A DNA stretch of 64,000 nucleotides. Origin: Bryoerythrophyllum caledonicum (taxonomy: Eukaryota > Streptophyta > Bryopsida > Pottiales > Pottiaceae). The notes under the pieces were generated by a model. The model was not told the DNA's origin. It made no database searches and worked only from the letters and a program-made list of their open reading frames with translations. The stretch spans positions 41,267,158-41,331,157 of the forward strand of contig OZ020514.1 of NCBI GenBank assembly GCA_963971425.1. Reading direction: 5' to 3'. This document shows, in pieces, positions 36,167-48,924 of this stretch (position 1 is the first letter of the stretch; the number at the start of each line of letters is the position of its first letter). The position numbers and the translations under genes are program-made.

Positions 36167-38938
36167 TACTTACCCATTGTTCTCAACGGGTAATATAAGT
36201 TTAGGTATGGTCATTAAATTTTTTAAAGTAAAAATAATAAAAGTAAATGCCATATCTTACCACCTCTCATGGCGGATATCACCTAGGTATGACATGTATG
36301 TATCAATTTATTATATAGAGAGATACCTTATTAAATCCAATTAGCCCAGTAAATTCCTTTTTTATTTTTAATATATATAGATTTCGGTATAATAAAAGAA
36401 TTTAATTTAAAGTATTGGAGTAGGGATAATAAATCATGATCAAGCATTAAAGTAAAGTGTTAGAGTGTATCTGCTACAGTAAAAACATTAAAGTAAAGTG
36501 TTAGAATGTATATGTTAGAGCAAAAGCATCATAGTAAAAGTATCAGAGCAAGGGTATAATTTCATTGGTTTCCATCCGCATATCTGTACAAATTGAGGGC
36601 TGAGCTGTGGAGAGGTTTTGGTTTGTTTTTTCCTTCTCAACATCACGGCTGCTGCGCTTAACCCTTCAACGCCGAAGCAGCGAGAAATGGCTTCTCGGAT
36701 GACATTGTTAAATGAAAAACAACATAAACAATTGATTTTCATCCAATTTTTTTTTCAGGAGAGTTCCTTGTATGTACAAACATTAGATGATGATGAAACT
36801 GGCCTCACTGAGGTAATCATATTCTATCTAAGAAAATAAAATGCTTGTGACACGGATCTCAACATAGTGAAATTGAGAAACTTCTAGCTTTAGCTCTAGA
36901 TCTGAATTCAAGCCATCAAAATGATATTTTTGAATTTGAGTCCAACAAATGAAATGAAGCTAATGATGTCTAGTTTCCATACCATTTTTAAAACTAAAAA
37001 ATACGTAAAATTGAATAAGTTATTGCAATTTGAACTTGGACCTATAACCGTGGTTCTTATTCTAGCAAAACACGGAACTTTCATTTACACCACAAATTTT
37101 GGCACTATAATGTCCACCTTTGGTGAAAATTTCAGAATTTTTTAGCATAGTTTGTGTTTAATATGAATTATCTTCATTTTTCTTCAGAAAATCACAATAA
37201 ATCCAAATTTCTACAAAAAATCTGTGATTTTTGTAACATTATTGAGACATATGATCTCATCTCTGAATTTTTTTTAAAAACATTCCACTTATATTTAATG
37301 AGAAACTAGAGCATATAGTTGATTAGAAATTTAGATTGATGCCACGGTGATAGGCTCCGTCATTTAAGTGTTATTTGGATCTCTTTCAAGGCTTTTTTTT
37401 TGGCGACACTGTGACAGATTTGTGTTGCTGCTAGACATGGGTTGTGTAAAATTTTGGAAGGAAGATATGTCACCTGCCAAAAGAGAATCTAGTGAACGAA
37501 AAAAAAAACATTCATCTCTTTATTTTGTGGCGTTGGATGTTTCAGGATCATCTACGCGGGTTGCTCCCATGGGCCGCTCCCCTAGGCGGACAACTTGAAC
37601 TGGATTTGCCTAAATACCCTGGTTGAGCATTGCAGTAAGCCTCAGGCTTGGAAGGGTAGTGGAGGGTAGGGACAAAACCAGCCCCTATTTTTATGTTGGA
37701 GGGGGGCCCTAATTGATCCGAGGGGGCGCCTTAATTGATCCAAGGGTAATTTGGAACCATAGGCCCCAATTTTGAAAAAAAAACCAAAAAAGAGCCTCTA
37801 GGACCCTAAAACACGCAGGGCCAGAAAAATGGACCCACCCGAGGCTGAGGTTAGGTGCAACGCTCGACCAAGGTCAATAAAGAGATCCGCTTGAACTTTG
37901 CCATCTAGTCTACTGTGTCCCATGTGATGATACTTGCCAGGTGATACCCGCCACCGTCGCCCTTGACTCTGTTGTCCGCAACCACTGTTTCAAAATCCTC
38001 CTACACCAAAATCCTAAACCACAGCCATTCAATGCTCGGAAACAAACGTTGCGCTATCAGTCGCCCTCAGAAACAAGCGCAACTGGGGAAGGTGATCGCC
38101 TTCCCCTGTTGCCAACAGGGGAATGTGATCGCCAACAGGGGAGGTACTCACAACCAGGTTCCTTGTGGCTGAAGCGCAATCAAGTTGGAGCAGAGATGGC
38201 GGAATGTAGGTACATATCAAGCTGGTGGACCCGAAGGTGATCCTCCTTTCTTCGTTTGTGAGCTATGGCAAGAGCTTGTGAGGTTCAGATTGTGATGTTA
38301 TTTTTGATTGTGTATGCATAGGACCTTATAGAAGCCGATGAAACCCACTTGCTCCCACAACATCCAACGACGAATTCTGCATTCCGCTGCCATGTAACCT
38401 CTGCTTGCAAAAATTGGTAGACTCAAATTTCAAACCTCAGTGGGAACCGCCCCGTAGTGATTTGATACAAAACTTGATAATGATGGCTTCAAAAATGGGT
38501 TCCATCACTATTTCCTCTATTAAACAATAAAACAACATACACTTACACACCATCAGCAATCTAGACTTAGGGAAAAGAAATTAATGACTCATAACACCGT
38601 ACACCAAAAAGTAGTAAGCGATCTACAAGTACCCATTTACTTGCCTCCTTTGCCCGTGCTCCAACCCCTTTCACACCGGCAAACCACACAGTTTTATCAA
38701 ACTGAATGATAACCGTGAATGAAAACCTCACAAGACCCAACAATCAATGTGATCCACAAGAAAAGTCGTTAAACGACTCCATAAACAAAGGGTAGGTCCG
38801 GTGCAAATAGAGCCCCAATGTTAATCGCCTCTAACACATTTTTAATGCTAGACTTTGTCAACTTAGATCCCCAACGTGCTAAACACTCTAGAAAAGACTA
38901 TTAACCCACAAGTACATCCAAAGAGGTGGAGTTAAGCA
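36167..38938. other. AT-rich noncoding stretch
   Basis: No gene is supported. Small frames at 36618, 36921 and 37941 have no recognisable domain. An inverted CCCCTGTTG/CCAACAGGGG pair lies at 38103-38122 with a second CCAACAGGGG at 38132-38141. Confidence 0.5.
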
Positions 38939-40430
38939 TTATAAATGCCACCTTGTAGAACATAAGTCACAAATAACCATTGTGGCTACCCGTTTGGCCC
39001 TACCATATAACCAACAATGTAATCTAGCAGAGACATGAGAGAAGCCAAGTTGTACAGTCCCATCAATGTGTGGCAAGTGGCAAAGGAGCGCAATTGCGCG
39101 TGTGATCCTTCCACATCTTACCATCACGACCCTCCAACACTAACACACTTGAGTCCTTCACCTCACGAACTCTCAAAATTATCCGTCCCGCTGTCACATT
39201 CAAGGTGGTGGGTGTTGCTTGTTGTAAATACACATAGTCTCCAAGCGTGAAACGCCGCACCTGCGGTCAATAACCACCTCCACGTATCATAGCATAGTGC
39301 AACGTATCCCGATGTTGATCAATGGAGAGGTTCTCTAATGCCATAGGCATCACCCTTTTGAATAAATCTACACGTTGCTCACACACTTGAGCCCACGTGT
39401 CTGGAATGTCCATGTTAGCCAACATGGTGTCTGCATCTGCTTCAATGGTCTTTGGTAAAACCACGTGCCTTTTAAACAATAGATAGTAAAGTGAAAAAGA
39501 CGCCAAGGATGCTTGTTCGCTAAACCGATAGCCCATTGCTATCCACGATAAGTGCAAACTCCAATCTTGGTAATGTCCTCTCTTCAAGTTTCACTTCCAT
39601 AGCCCCCTCTTGGCGGTTTGCACCATGCGCGCCGCCAATCCATCTGCTTCAGGATAATCCCTCGAAATAGTACGATGATCAATCATCGCTTCTTCACACA
39701 ATGTCAGAAACTCACCCAATAATTCTCTGCCTTGGTTTGTGAGTACCTCCGCTAGAGCTATAAAGCAATTCAGAAGATGATTAAAAAAAGAGTAAACAAC
39801 TCTCTCACTGAACTTATCAAACAATGCCACCAACTCTATCAATTTCAAAAAATGCTCAATGATCACCAATACATACTTATTGTGTCGAGGTGTCACTGAC
39901 AATGGTCCTACAAAATCCAAGCTTCACCTATATTCCAAGCCTATAATTGGCAATGGTTGAAATTGTGGCATTGGAGCGTTAAAAGATGCTTGCACACGAT
40001 CACACACCATACACTAGGCAACCAACACTTGGACTTATTACTGCATTTCTTGCAACCAATAATGAACCTGTAGGAAACGGAAGGTCCTTCGCACTCCAAA
40101 GTGTCCAAGATCCTCATTGCATGCTTAATCAACTTCATCCTCTCTGTTGAGCCGCCACCATCTTCTTGGTACTGTTCGGCCACAGTCTAACTAGGTGAGT
40201 CCTCTTCCAAACAAACTATTTGGCTCATTATTAGACCCGATCTCTCTTTTCAGTGGACCATGTTGGCACTGCTTCTCCATCCTCAAGAAATTACATCACA
40301 TTTGTGTCTGCAAAGATGTCTGTAACGCCTCAAACTCCTCACCTCCATCCTCATCTACCGTGGCCACAATAGCTTCCCCAATGGGATCTCCATGCAATTC
40401 AGAATCACTCCCAAAAATGCCGAACAATGT
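38939..40430 (-). pseudogene. Second Ty3/gypsy relic: integrase and C-terminal domain
   Basis: On minus: an H2C2-region start with DLGHFGVRRTFRFLQ (about 40115), the core beginning LDFVGPLSVTPRHNKYVLV (about 39915), EVLTNQGRELLGEF (where the family has Asp before QGRE), HRTISRDYPEADGLAARM (catalytic Glu position reads Ala-Ala-Arg, family LAERM), WIAMGYRFSEQASLASFS (39550) and FTLGDYVYLQQ (39250). Two of the three catalytic acids are therefore altered. Its upstream RNase H end reappears at 44222-44400 on the far side of unit B. Confidence 0.8.
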
Positions 40431-43400
40431 TGTGGAAATCCGTTCCCACAAGGTTCCGGAAGTTAACCTAAAAATCCGGCAAAAACAAAAAAAATTAGCA
40501 CTAGAATGACAAAAAGGAAGAATATAACCGTAGGAAAATAGAAATAGCAAATAAGACATATTGGGGGCAGTAAAGTTCCTTAAAAGCTCTAACGGAATGC
40601 TAAATCTCGAGGTCCAAATACGACCGAACCCGGTAATGCCGTCATGTCCGAAACTCTCCGGAAGAATCCAAAGTCGGGAGCAATTCCGGATAAGACCTGA
40701 AAAACAGAATCGTCATGATGGCCTCCTCAAAAGTGACGTTAGAGCCGTAAGGAGATCCCATACGTCGTGGCCGTTGTTAGAAGAGACAAACAACGGGAAT
40801 CCTCCACAGTTGTCTTTTCCCTTTCACTTCTTCTTCTTCTTTTCCTTCTCTCTCTCTTCCCTGTTGTTTGCCATCGTTGCCGATTGCTTTTCAGCATTCG
40901 GTAGTAGCCCGAGTACTTTGGTGAGGTTGGTGTGTGCAGGTGCGACCGGACAAAGGAAGCACGATAGCCATGACTAGAGGAGAGCAAGCCGGGAAACCGG
41001 GAAGGGTGAAGAGCACCACCGCCGGAGCGCCACCCATCGCAAAGGTGGTGTCGGAGTACCTGACAGAGGACAAGGACCTCCATGTCTTGTTCCATTTTTT
41101 GAACAAGATGGGATGTTTCGGTCTTATGGAGGCGGCGTGGGGGACAAAAGACGAGAGGATGGTGACGGAGCAGTTCGGGACCCTCGACAACCAATACGAC
41201 GGGAGCTTCCGAGCGCACCTGGAGAAGTGGACCTATGGCTTCCAGGACGGAGTGGAAGCAGACATACGGCTTCGAGGACGGAGATGTCAAGGTGGCGGAA
41301 AGAAGAAACGACCTCGTGGACGGAGACTTCCATGGTCATGCTGACCCAAAGGACGGCTTCACAACGAGCGATCTCACCGACCCACAGGCGCGGATTGTGA
41401 TAGGGTTTCTAAACCGTATCTTCCATCCGAAGAAGTCCAAGGAACTCGTGCTCTAGTGGGCGAGCATCTTCTTGGGAGCGATGCACGGGAAAATCATCGT
41501 CAATTGGTCGGCTTTGATGCAAGACCTGGTGGAGAGGTTGGTCAAAATCCTCCACCGGATGACGAAGGCTGGGTCACCACTTCCGCCCTACCTAACCCAT
41601 CACTATTTCCGGCACGAACTACTGAAGCCGGAGGAGCACAACAAATAGGAGGAACTTCTGACTATTCAGAAGTATGGTGGGATGGAGACCTACTCGGAGG
41701 AGGAGACTGAAGATGCAGTGCCGCCTCCGGCCAAAACCCCTCAGTCTCGGAAGCAAAGTCAATTGGTGCAGCCAAAATCGGCACCAGCGGAATCTCCACC
41801 AACATAGATGGACTCAGCCACCGAAGACCCGGATGTGGTAGGCCCATCCAGACAACCAGAACGATGTCCGACCCCCAAACCTCCAGAGCTCAACGGAAGG
41901 CATGCAGAGGACATCATGGAGTTCCTCCAACACGTAGCGTGGAGGGCCATGCAAATCAATCAGCACCTTGCCGATAGCTCAACAATGATAGTCGATATCA
42001 TGGGCGAGCTCCGGATCAACGATGCAACGGAGATCATGCCCCGGCTGAGGAACCTCCGGGATGTCGAGATCTGGTAACAGGTGATGGAGGAGCAACAGCT
42101 ACCAATAGTCCAAGCTCGGGCAAAACTGCAACAGGACTCGGCAGTCGCGAATGTCGCGTTGACGGAGGCGCAAGCAGCCCGAAAGGAAGCGGAGGTCATG
42201 GCTACCGCTTCGGCTCAAGCCCTCGGGGAAATACGGGAGGCGCTAAACTTTCCGGTTGACACTATCAACCGGAGCCTCCTCTTCAACGAGCGCCTAGACA
42301 AGAAAGGTAAGGTGAACCGTGGACAGATCATCCGGTTCCTTATGGACCACGCACGGAAGATGGAGAAGACGTGGGAGCAGATGCAACTGCTAGTCAGCAA
42401 CGCAGCTAGCATCATGGTCCAGAAGAAACCGACGGCGCCAAATTCCCCCATTAACCTCGACTCATCTCTGAATGTAGCCGGGTCATCAAAGAAGGCGCAG
42501 GAATCTGCCGGAAAAGGTAAGCGGTCGATGGATGAATCCTTGGCCACGCCTGATGCAGCTTCACCCGGACCGTGGAGGAAGGCTCCATATAACAATCTGG
42601 AGACAACCAAGACTAGGAAGAATTTCCTTCCGGCAACTCTATTTCAGGGGACTCTTCAAGCCTTCCGGATACCTCTTTCATCCTCCCCTTCTACCCGTCG
42701 GAAGACGACTTTCCCATTGTCCAGGGGTCATCCGGAGGAAACCTCCAACCTCAAGATTGTGGTGGAGATTACCAACGACACGGTAGAGAAGGCCACCCAG
42801 GCGGCGCCCTCATCTGACCAGCCGGAGCCAAATACCCCAACTTCTGGAAGTAGACAAGTACCGGATCCAACTCCGGATAAGATTTGCAGGACGACGAGAT
42901 CAGTGGAGGCTTCCCCGTTGCGTAGGAGCGGCCGAAACAAGAAGACCCCGTAGTTAGCATTAGGATTGAAGTTAGGAATTTCTAGTTGCTTAGATTTTGT
43001 AGCGATTAAACGATGGGGCTTGTGATTGCACCCGACTACCAACCCTAATGTTAATTAAATTGCTAAACTTCCTTAACCGGCGGAAAATCTGGATCTTAGA
43101 TCCATAATTTTCGGATCTGAGATTTGAATTCTTGGATCCTTAGGGATAAGATTTTCTTTAGCATAAGATTCTTCGGATTTCTCGCAGATAGGATAATACT
43201 AAGATTAGGAAACTTAGTTAGTACTTGGTAAATGAGTTGTCTTAAACTCATTATCTTGTTTTCGTACGTTGAATACATTGCAAACCTGTTGCTAGATTTG
43301 CTTCCTAGTTTTTGTGGAGTGGAGTGATGCCTTTGTGAGGAACGGATCCATTGTGGTACATGTTGTTGAAGAATTCTTCCGAAGCAGAGTGATATCATGT

Positions 43401-44221
43401 TTTCTAGAGAGAAGCCGGTTGGGACTTGCATTGGGAAAATGCCCGGAAGAGCTGGAGGTGTATTGCAGAGGTGTTCCTGGTAGTCTTTTTGGTCCGGAAG
43501 AAGCCAGGAGGGGAAGAGATGAACTGCAGAGGTGTTTCTGGTAATCTTTAGGGCATGGTAGAATCCGTGTGAACCCGAATTCCGGTCGAGGCCGGAGTTT
43601 ACCCCCACGATAGGAAAAAGCCTGATGTGTTGGTCTAGAAGTCTTCTTTGGTAAACTGTAACACTTGCTCCGGAGAAGCACAGTAGTACTTACCAGAATG
43701 TTGTTGTAGTCTGGACTTGTCTCTGCGTAACCGCATCTGGTAAGCCATCCGGATGTTGTGAGAGTATAAGTCTAGTAACAACAATCAATCACCGGTTAGC
43801 GAAGTAGGGAGAGTAAGTGTCCAGCCACTATAAGTTCCGGGCAATGGGTTTCTAGCCACTTAAAGTCACAAGACAGTGGGGAATCCGGCCACTTACACAA
43901 AATAGGATCAGTGGCCTTCCGGTCACTCGTTTAAATCGTCCAGAAGACTCTCTGAGGAGGATCAGAGTTAAATCAAACTACCCTCCGGTTGTCCGGAAAC
44001 TCGTTCCGGAAGCCATTGCATGAATTTTGCAATCCAGAAGGAGCCGGATATGTAGTAAGTGTATGAAAAGAATAGCTAGCCTATTAACGATTGATTGTAG
44101 TTTAGTTTTTGTTGGATATTCTGAGAAGAACAATAAGTCTTTCTGGGAACAAACCCGAAGCGGATTACTTTGGAAGCATTTAGTGATCATTAAGTGCATT
44201 CCAGAGGAATATTGATCCTAC
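40431..44221 (+). mobile_element. Companion unit B, inserted into the second gypsy relic
   Basis: It is bounded on both sides by gypsy sequence: RNase H/connection residues end in GARWHSEGEANLLPG at about 44240 on one side and resume with FGSDSELHGDPIG at about 40410 on the other. Layout: leader with a pyrimidine tract and an acceptor-like TTGCTTTTCAG (40885-40896), one broken gene, then a 1.2-kb TCCGG-rich 3' region homologous to A and C. Ends are approximate (TGTGGAAATCC start; ATTGATCCTACA end). I could not confirm a target duplication. Confidence 0.6.
40970..42953 (+). pseudogene. Unit B protein, best-preserved copy of the unknown companion protein
   Basis: Starts at ATG 40970 (MTRGEQAGKPGRVK). 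After a frameshift near 41240 it reads on with stops at 41454 (TAG), 41647 (TAG), 41805 (TAG) and 42075 (TAA) to the TAG at 42951. N-terminal block: GLMEAAWGTKDE, TLDNQYDGS. Middle: LTDPQARIVIGFLNRIFHP, NWSALMQDLVERLVK. C-terminal: a coiled coil (EEQQLPIVQARAKLQQ onward) and NRGQIIRFLMDHARKMEKTW, then a Pro/Ser-rich tail ending RRSGRNKKTP. About 660 residues. I recognise no domain. Presence of a single shared protein in A, B and C shows the unit once depended on it or carried it as cargo. Confidence 0.6.
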
Positions 44222-44400
44222 AAACTGCACTAAATGCTACCCTGGCAACAAATTGGCTTCACCCTCACTGTGCCACCTAGCGCCTGTGACATCCTCATGG
44301 TTTGGAACTAGGTTAGAGCTATGGTCATTAGCATAAATATTTACCAACTTTGCCCTATCAACTACCTTGGAGTCGTACTCCATGAACATCAAGGCCTATT
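44222..44400 (-). pseudogene. Second Ty3/gypsy relic: RNase H tail between units B and C
   Basis: The minus strand reads ALMFMEYDSKVVDRAKLVN...DVTGARWHSEGEANLLPG, matching the RNase H end and linker of plant gypsy elements (MEYDFEV, TGARWH). It is followed by TAG where the family has Trp before His. It belongs with 38939-40430, from which unit B separates it. Unit C starts at its other edge. Confidence 0.6.
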
Positions 44401-47400
44401 GTGAGAATCCGTTCCTTCAAGGTTTCAGATATATCCTTGAAATCCGGTAATAAAAGGGGGAAATAAAAAAAAATAATGAATAGAGTAATTCAGAATAGTA
44501 CAACTAGATAGAAATAAAAAAATAAGGATTATGGGCCTAATTGGAATCGTTAAACAACGTTATCTTCAGCACTTTTCCGGAAATCGAACGTCCAGAAGAT
44601 GTTTGGAGTATTCAAAATAGTATTTGAAATCCAGAAAGGGCATCATGAGCCCAACGATATTGATGGAGATCCGTACGTCATGTCATAGATAAAAGGGTCA
44701 AAAAATGGATGGCGTCAGCATTCTTCTTTGTCATTTTTTGCTCTCTCTCTTTTTCATGTTGTCTTCTACTTTCTATCTTTGTTTGCTTTTCAGAGTCCGT
44801 AAGTATTCCGAGTAGCGAGTACTTTTGCAAGGTTTAGGATTTAAACGAGTGACCGGAAGGCCACTGATTCTATTTTGTGTAAGTGGAAATATGACTAGAG
44901 AGAAGTATGGTTGAGTAATACTTGAGAGATATTAATGGCTGGGAGTGGAGACCACGCCGGAAAGACGCTGAAGATGAAGAATACTACCGCCGGAGGGCCA
45001 CGAATTCAGAATTTGATGCCAGAATACCCTGTAGACAACAAGGATGTCCAAGTCCTCTCCCATTTCCTGGAGGAAATGGAATGCGCTGGACTCATGGAGG
45101 TGGTTTGGAGTACAAAGGAGGAGGGCTTGGTGACGGAGCTGATTGGAGAGTCGGACAACCAGTATGACGGCAGCCTCCGAGCTCACCCGGAGAGGGGGAG
45201 AACGACAAAGTGGAAGAGGACGTATGGCTTTCAAGACGGGGCATTAATGGTACCGGAAAGAAACGGCGAGTTTCTTAAGGGGGAATTTTGTCGAAACGCC
45301 GATCCAAAAGACGGCTACAACACGAGTGACCTCAGTGATCCCTAGGCGCGGATAGCCGTAGGGTTCTTGAACCCTATCTTCCATCCAGAGAAGCCCAAAA
45401 GGATGGTGTGCAAATAGGCATGTACTTTCCTGGGAGGGATGCAAGGAAAGATCACCATCGACTGGGCCTCTTTGATGAATGACCTCATCGGGCAATTGGT
45501 CAAAAACCTCCACCGGACAAAGATGACCGGATCACCACTTCCGTCCTACCTAACTCACCTCTACGCCAAACATGAGTTGCTGACACCAGCGGAGCAGGAT
45601 GGATACGAAGAAGTCTTGAATTTTCAAAAGTACGGCGGACCGGAGACCGACTCCGAAGACGAGCCAAAAGCAGTCCAACCCCCTCCGATCAAAATCCCTT
45701 GGACCGAGAAGAGGGGTCAATCAGTGCGGCCGGAGGCAGAACCAAAAACAATTCAACCAACCCAACTGGAGGATGCATCAGCCGATCCCGAACCGGCCGG
45801 CCCATCCACCCAACACGAACAAGTACCTAAGGCAGAGGCTCCGGAACTCAACGGGAATCCGGGAGAAGACATTATTGAATTGCTTAAGCTTGTGGCCTGG
45901 CATACTGCGCTGCTTAACCAATTCACCTCGGAAAGTTCGCAGTTGGTGAATGAATCGTGGAAGAGCTAAGGAAAGACGATGTGAAGGATATCCTCCCTGA
46001 GATGAAAGACCTCCAATACAAGGAGGTCCGGCTAAGCATATTGGAGGAGCAGCAGGCCCCGTTGATCCAAGGGCATGCGAAACTCCAACAGAAAATGGCG
46101 GTGACAGAAGCGGCATTATCAGAGGCACGGGTTGCCCGGAAGGAGGTAGAGGACAAGGCCAACGCATCACCGCAAGTACTAGTGGAAGAAAAGACGGCGT
46201 TGAGTTTTTAGGATGACACGGTCAACCGGGGCCTCCTCTTCAACAAACGATTGGAGAAGGAAGGGAAGATGAATCGGGGCCAGATCATTTGGTTCCAAAT
46301 GGATCATGGCCGGGAGATGGAGAAGACTTGGAGCCAAATGCAGCTCTTGGTCAACAACATGGCCCTTGAGGAACCCGTGGCACCTACCTCATCAATCAAC
46401 CTCGGTTCCTCACCGGATGAAGCAGGGCCATCAAGAAGAGTTCTAGAGGCTTCCTGAAAGGACAAGGAGGTCGTAGGAACTCGCGACGCGTCTTCACCCA
46501 TGAGCTGGAGTAACCTCCCTCTGCCCAGCATGGAGACACTCAAGGCTTGGAAGATTACCCTTCCAAAAGCATTCTTCCAAGAAACTCCTTCAGTCTTTTG
46601 GCTACCTTCCTTATCTCCTGCCGCCATCCTCCGGAAGACGACCTCTCCACTTTCCAGAGTGCTTCCGGAGGAGACTTTCAATGTCCGTGACATGATGCGA
46701 ACATCAACCGGAACAGCTGAGAAGGTGATGCAGGTGGTGCCGCCAATTGAAGACCGGATGCCGACTACACCAGCTTCCTAAAGTAAGAGCCAGGTGTCAA
46801 ATCATCATCTTGTGGTTGAAATGTGGTGATTGAATTCTTTTGTGGTGAGAATTAGAGTGTTTGAATTTGAGATAGCTGGTTCGTACTTGCATTGGGAGAA
46901 TGCTCAAAAGAGATGGAGAAGAGTTAGGGAGAACCTTGACATTCATCAGGGTCTAAAAGTAGCCAGAAGGGAAAGAGACGTATTGCGGAGCTGTGCCTGG
47001 TAGTCATTAGGGCACAAAAGATCCATGTGAACCCGGATTCTAGTTGAGGCCAGAATCTACCTCTACGATAGGAAAAAAGCTCGATGTGTATATCTTAAAG
47101 GAAATCTTCTTTGCAAATTGTAAGGCTCACTCGGTAGAACCACCATGGTACTGACCAAAATGTCTTTGTTGTTCGGATTTGCCTCTGCGTGACCGTGTCC
47201 GGATGATCATCCGGATATTGTAAGAGCGTGGGTCTAGCAACAACAACCATCCACTGGTTAGCGGAGTAGGGAGAGCGGGTTCTAGCCACTTTAAGATACG
47301 GGACAATGGATGTCTTGTTCCTTTAAGTCAAAAGACAGTGGGGAATCCGGCCACTTATACAAACTAGATTAGTGGCCTTCTAGGAACTCGTTTAAACCGT

Positions 47401-47700
47401 CCGGAAGACTCTTTGAGGAGGAACAGAGATAACTAAAACTCCCTTTTAGGTGTCCAAAAATTAGTTCCATAAGCTATAATAAGAAGTCCGGAATCCAAAA
47501 GGATTTGGATATTGAGCAAAGGAATGTGTAGGAAAGCTAACATGTAGAGTGGTGTTTTATAGTTTAGTTTTTGTAGTTTATTTAGAAAGAAACAATAGAT
47601 TTCTATGGGAACAACACCGTAGTGGTTTACTTTGGAAGCATTTAACGCCATTTGAACGCTTTTTGAAGGAATACTGACCCAAGGACTTGCAACAGAAGGT
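44401..47700 (+). mobile_element. Companion unit C
   Basis: Same layout as A and B: leader starting TGTGAGAATCCGTTCC, gene at 44935-46781, 3' region to about 47700. The leader contains a 50-bp stretch (44836-44886) that is an inverted copy of the unit's own 3' region (47350-47400 in C, 43883-43940 in B), absent from B's leader. Ends are approximate. Confidence 0.55.
44935..46781 (+). pseudogene. Unit C protein, broken copy
   Basis: From ATG 44935 (MAGSGDHAGKTLK) the protein aligns with copy B throughout. Notable is LSDP-TAG-ARIAVGFLNPIFHP at 45343-45345, where B has CAG (LTDPQARI) and A has CAA (RHQDAKI). Further TAG near 45415, a frameshift near 45955, a TAG near 46209 and a TGA near 46455 follow. 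The C-terminal coiled coil (EEQQAPLIQGHAKLQQ) and NRGQIIWFQMDHGREMEKTW are clear. Confidence 0.6.
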
Positions 47701-48924
47701 GTCTCCAAATGATCATGCCGATTTGGTAGTGGACATTGACCGCGTTCATTGAGCTTCAGCCGGCACTGACATTTATTGACTGCTAGACAAGAAAAGAGTT
47801 TTAGAGCTCATTGACTAAAGCGCATGATGCCATTTTAGGCATTGTTGCAACATTTGTACGAGATGCTTATAAAAGGTAAATATCCAATCCATGATGAAGC
47901 TTACAAAGACAACACCATATTTATTAAAATGAGACATTTCGAAGTCTCAATTTATCATGGTGACTTTTTTTAGTCAATTTATAATTTCATTAATTTGAGA
48001 CTATGTATTAAATTGAGACTCAATCTCGATTGAAAATGCTAAATAATCTAGCCGTATCATGGACTGTTGAATTCATTTTGTATGAAATTGAATATCATAT
48101 TCAATTGTGTGTGTAAAGGAAATAGATGATAAAAAATGTACCAAGATATGGAGCATATTACCTAAGAAAAACTAATACATCCAAAAAAAAATCATTGCGA
48201 GAATAAAATTACTGCGTGAAAGTAGAAGCGGTAATATATTTGAAAACCCCTCTAAGTTGGGTTTAAAATTGGACTAAAATACACACTCATTTAAATTCCA
48301 CCTAGAATACATACCTTTTCATTTGAAGAGAAATAATTACCAATTTCAAGAGATTATACTATTTCTAAACAACAAGGTCGTTGTAATACCTAGCGTTGAA
48401 AAGTTAGCATGTATTGTAGCAATCCATTCAATAGTTGCTATCAATAGAAAGTATCGATGCATCAAGGATAAATGTACAATTAATGACACTCACAATGTAG
48501 ACTGCCTCTTATACATCAATGATGAAACAAAATTCTCGACTCTGTTGTATAATATTGAAAGCAACACAATACATCACTACATGGAACTACAACCACTAAT
48601 CTAATTCTATCTACAAATATGCTATGCGCACATTCAAAGTCTTCAATTCCATCCTATAGATACAAGTTCACCACATACTTTATAGGATATCCATTACAGA
48701 GGAACAAAAAATCAAATAAGAACATGCATTCCCACCTATTTTATATTGGTAAAATAACTCCAGTCCCCAAAAACCACAAACTCCGTTGAAATCTATAATT
48801 CAGCTAAAGATGCCTTGATTATGTCCACCTGTGATTTTGGAAGCTTTAACTTAGAGGAGCTTGTGTTTCCAGGCAACCTAGGCTTCGAAGCCGTTAAAAT
48901 ACAATCTGTATACACCCAGATTGG
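47701..48924. other. AT-rich noncoding stretch
   Basis: Nothing beyond short random frames. A 93-codon plus-strand frame at 48323-48604 shows no recognisable domain and strongly AT-driven composition. Confidence 0.5.

Noticed and set aside
37941-38240. 99-codon plus-strand ORF
   Set aside because: Low-similarity, repeat-containing sequence with overlapping frames on the opposite strand; no domain.
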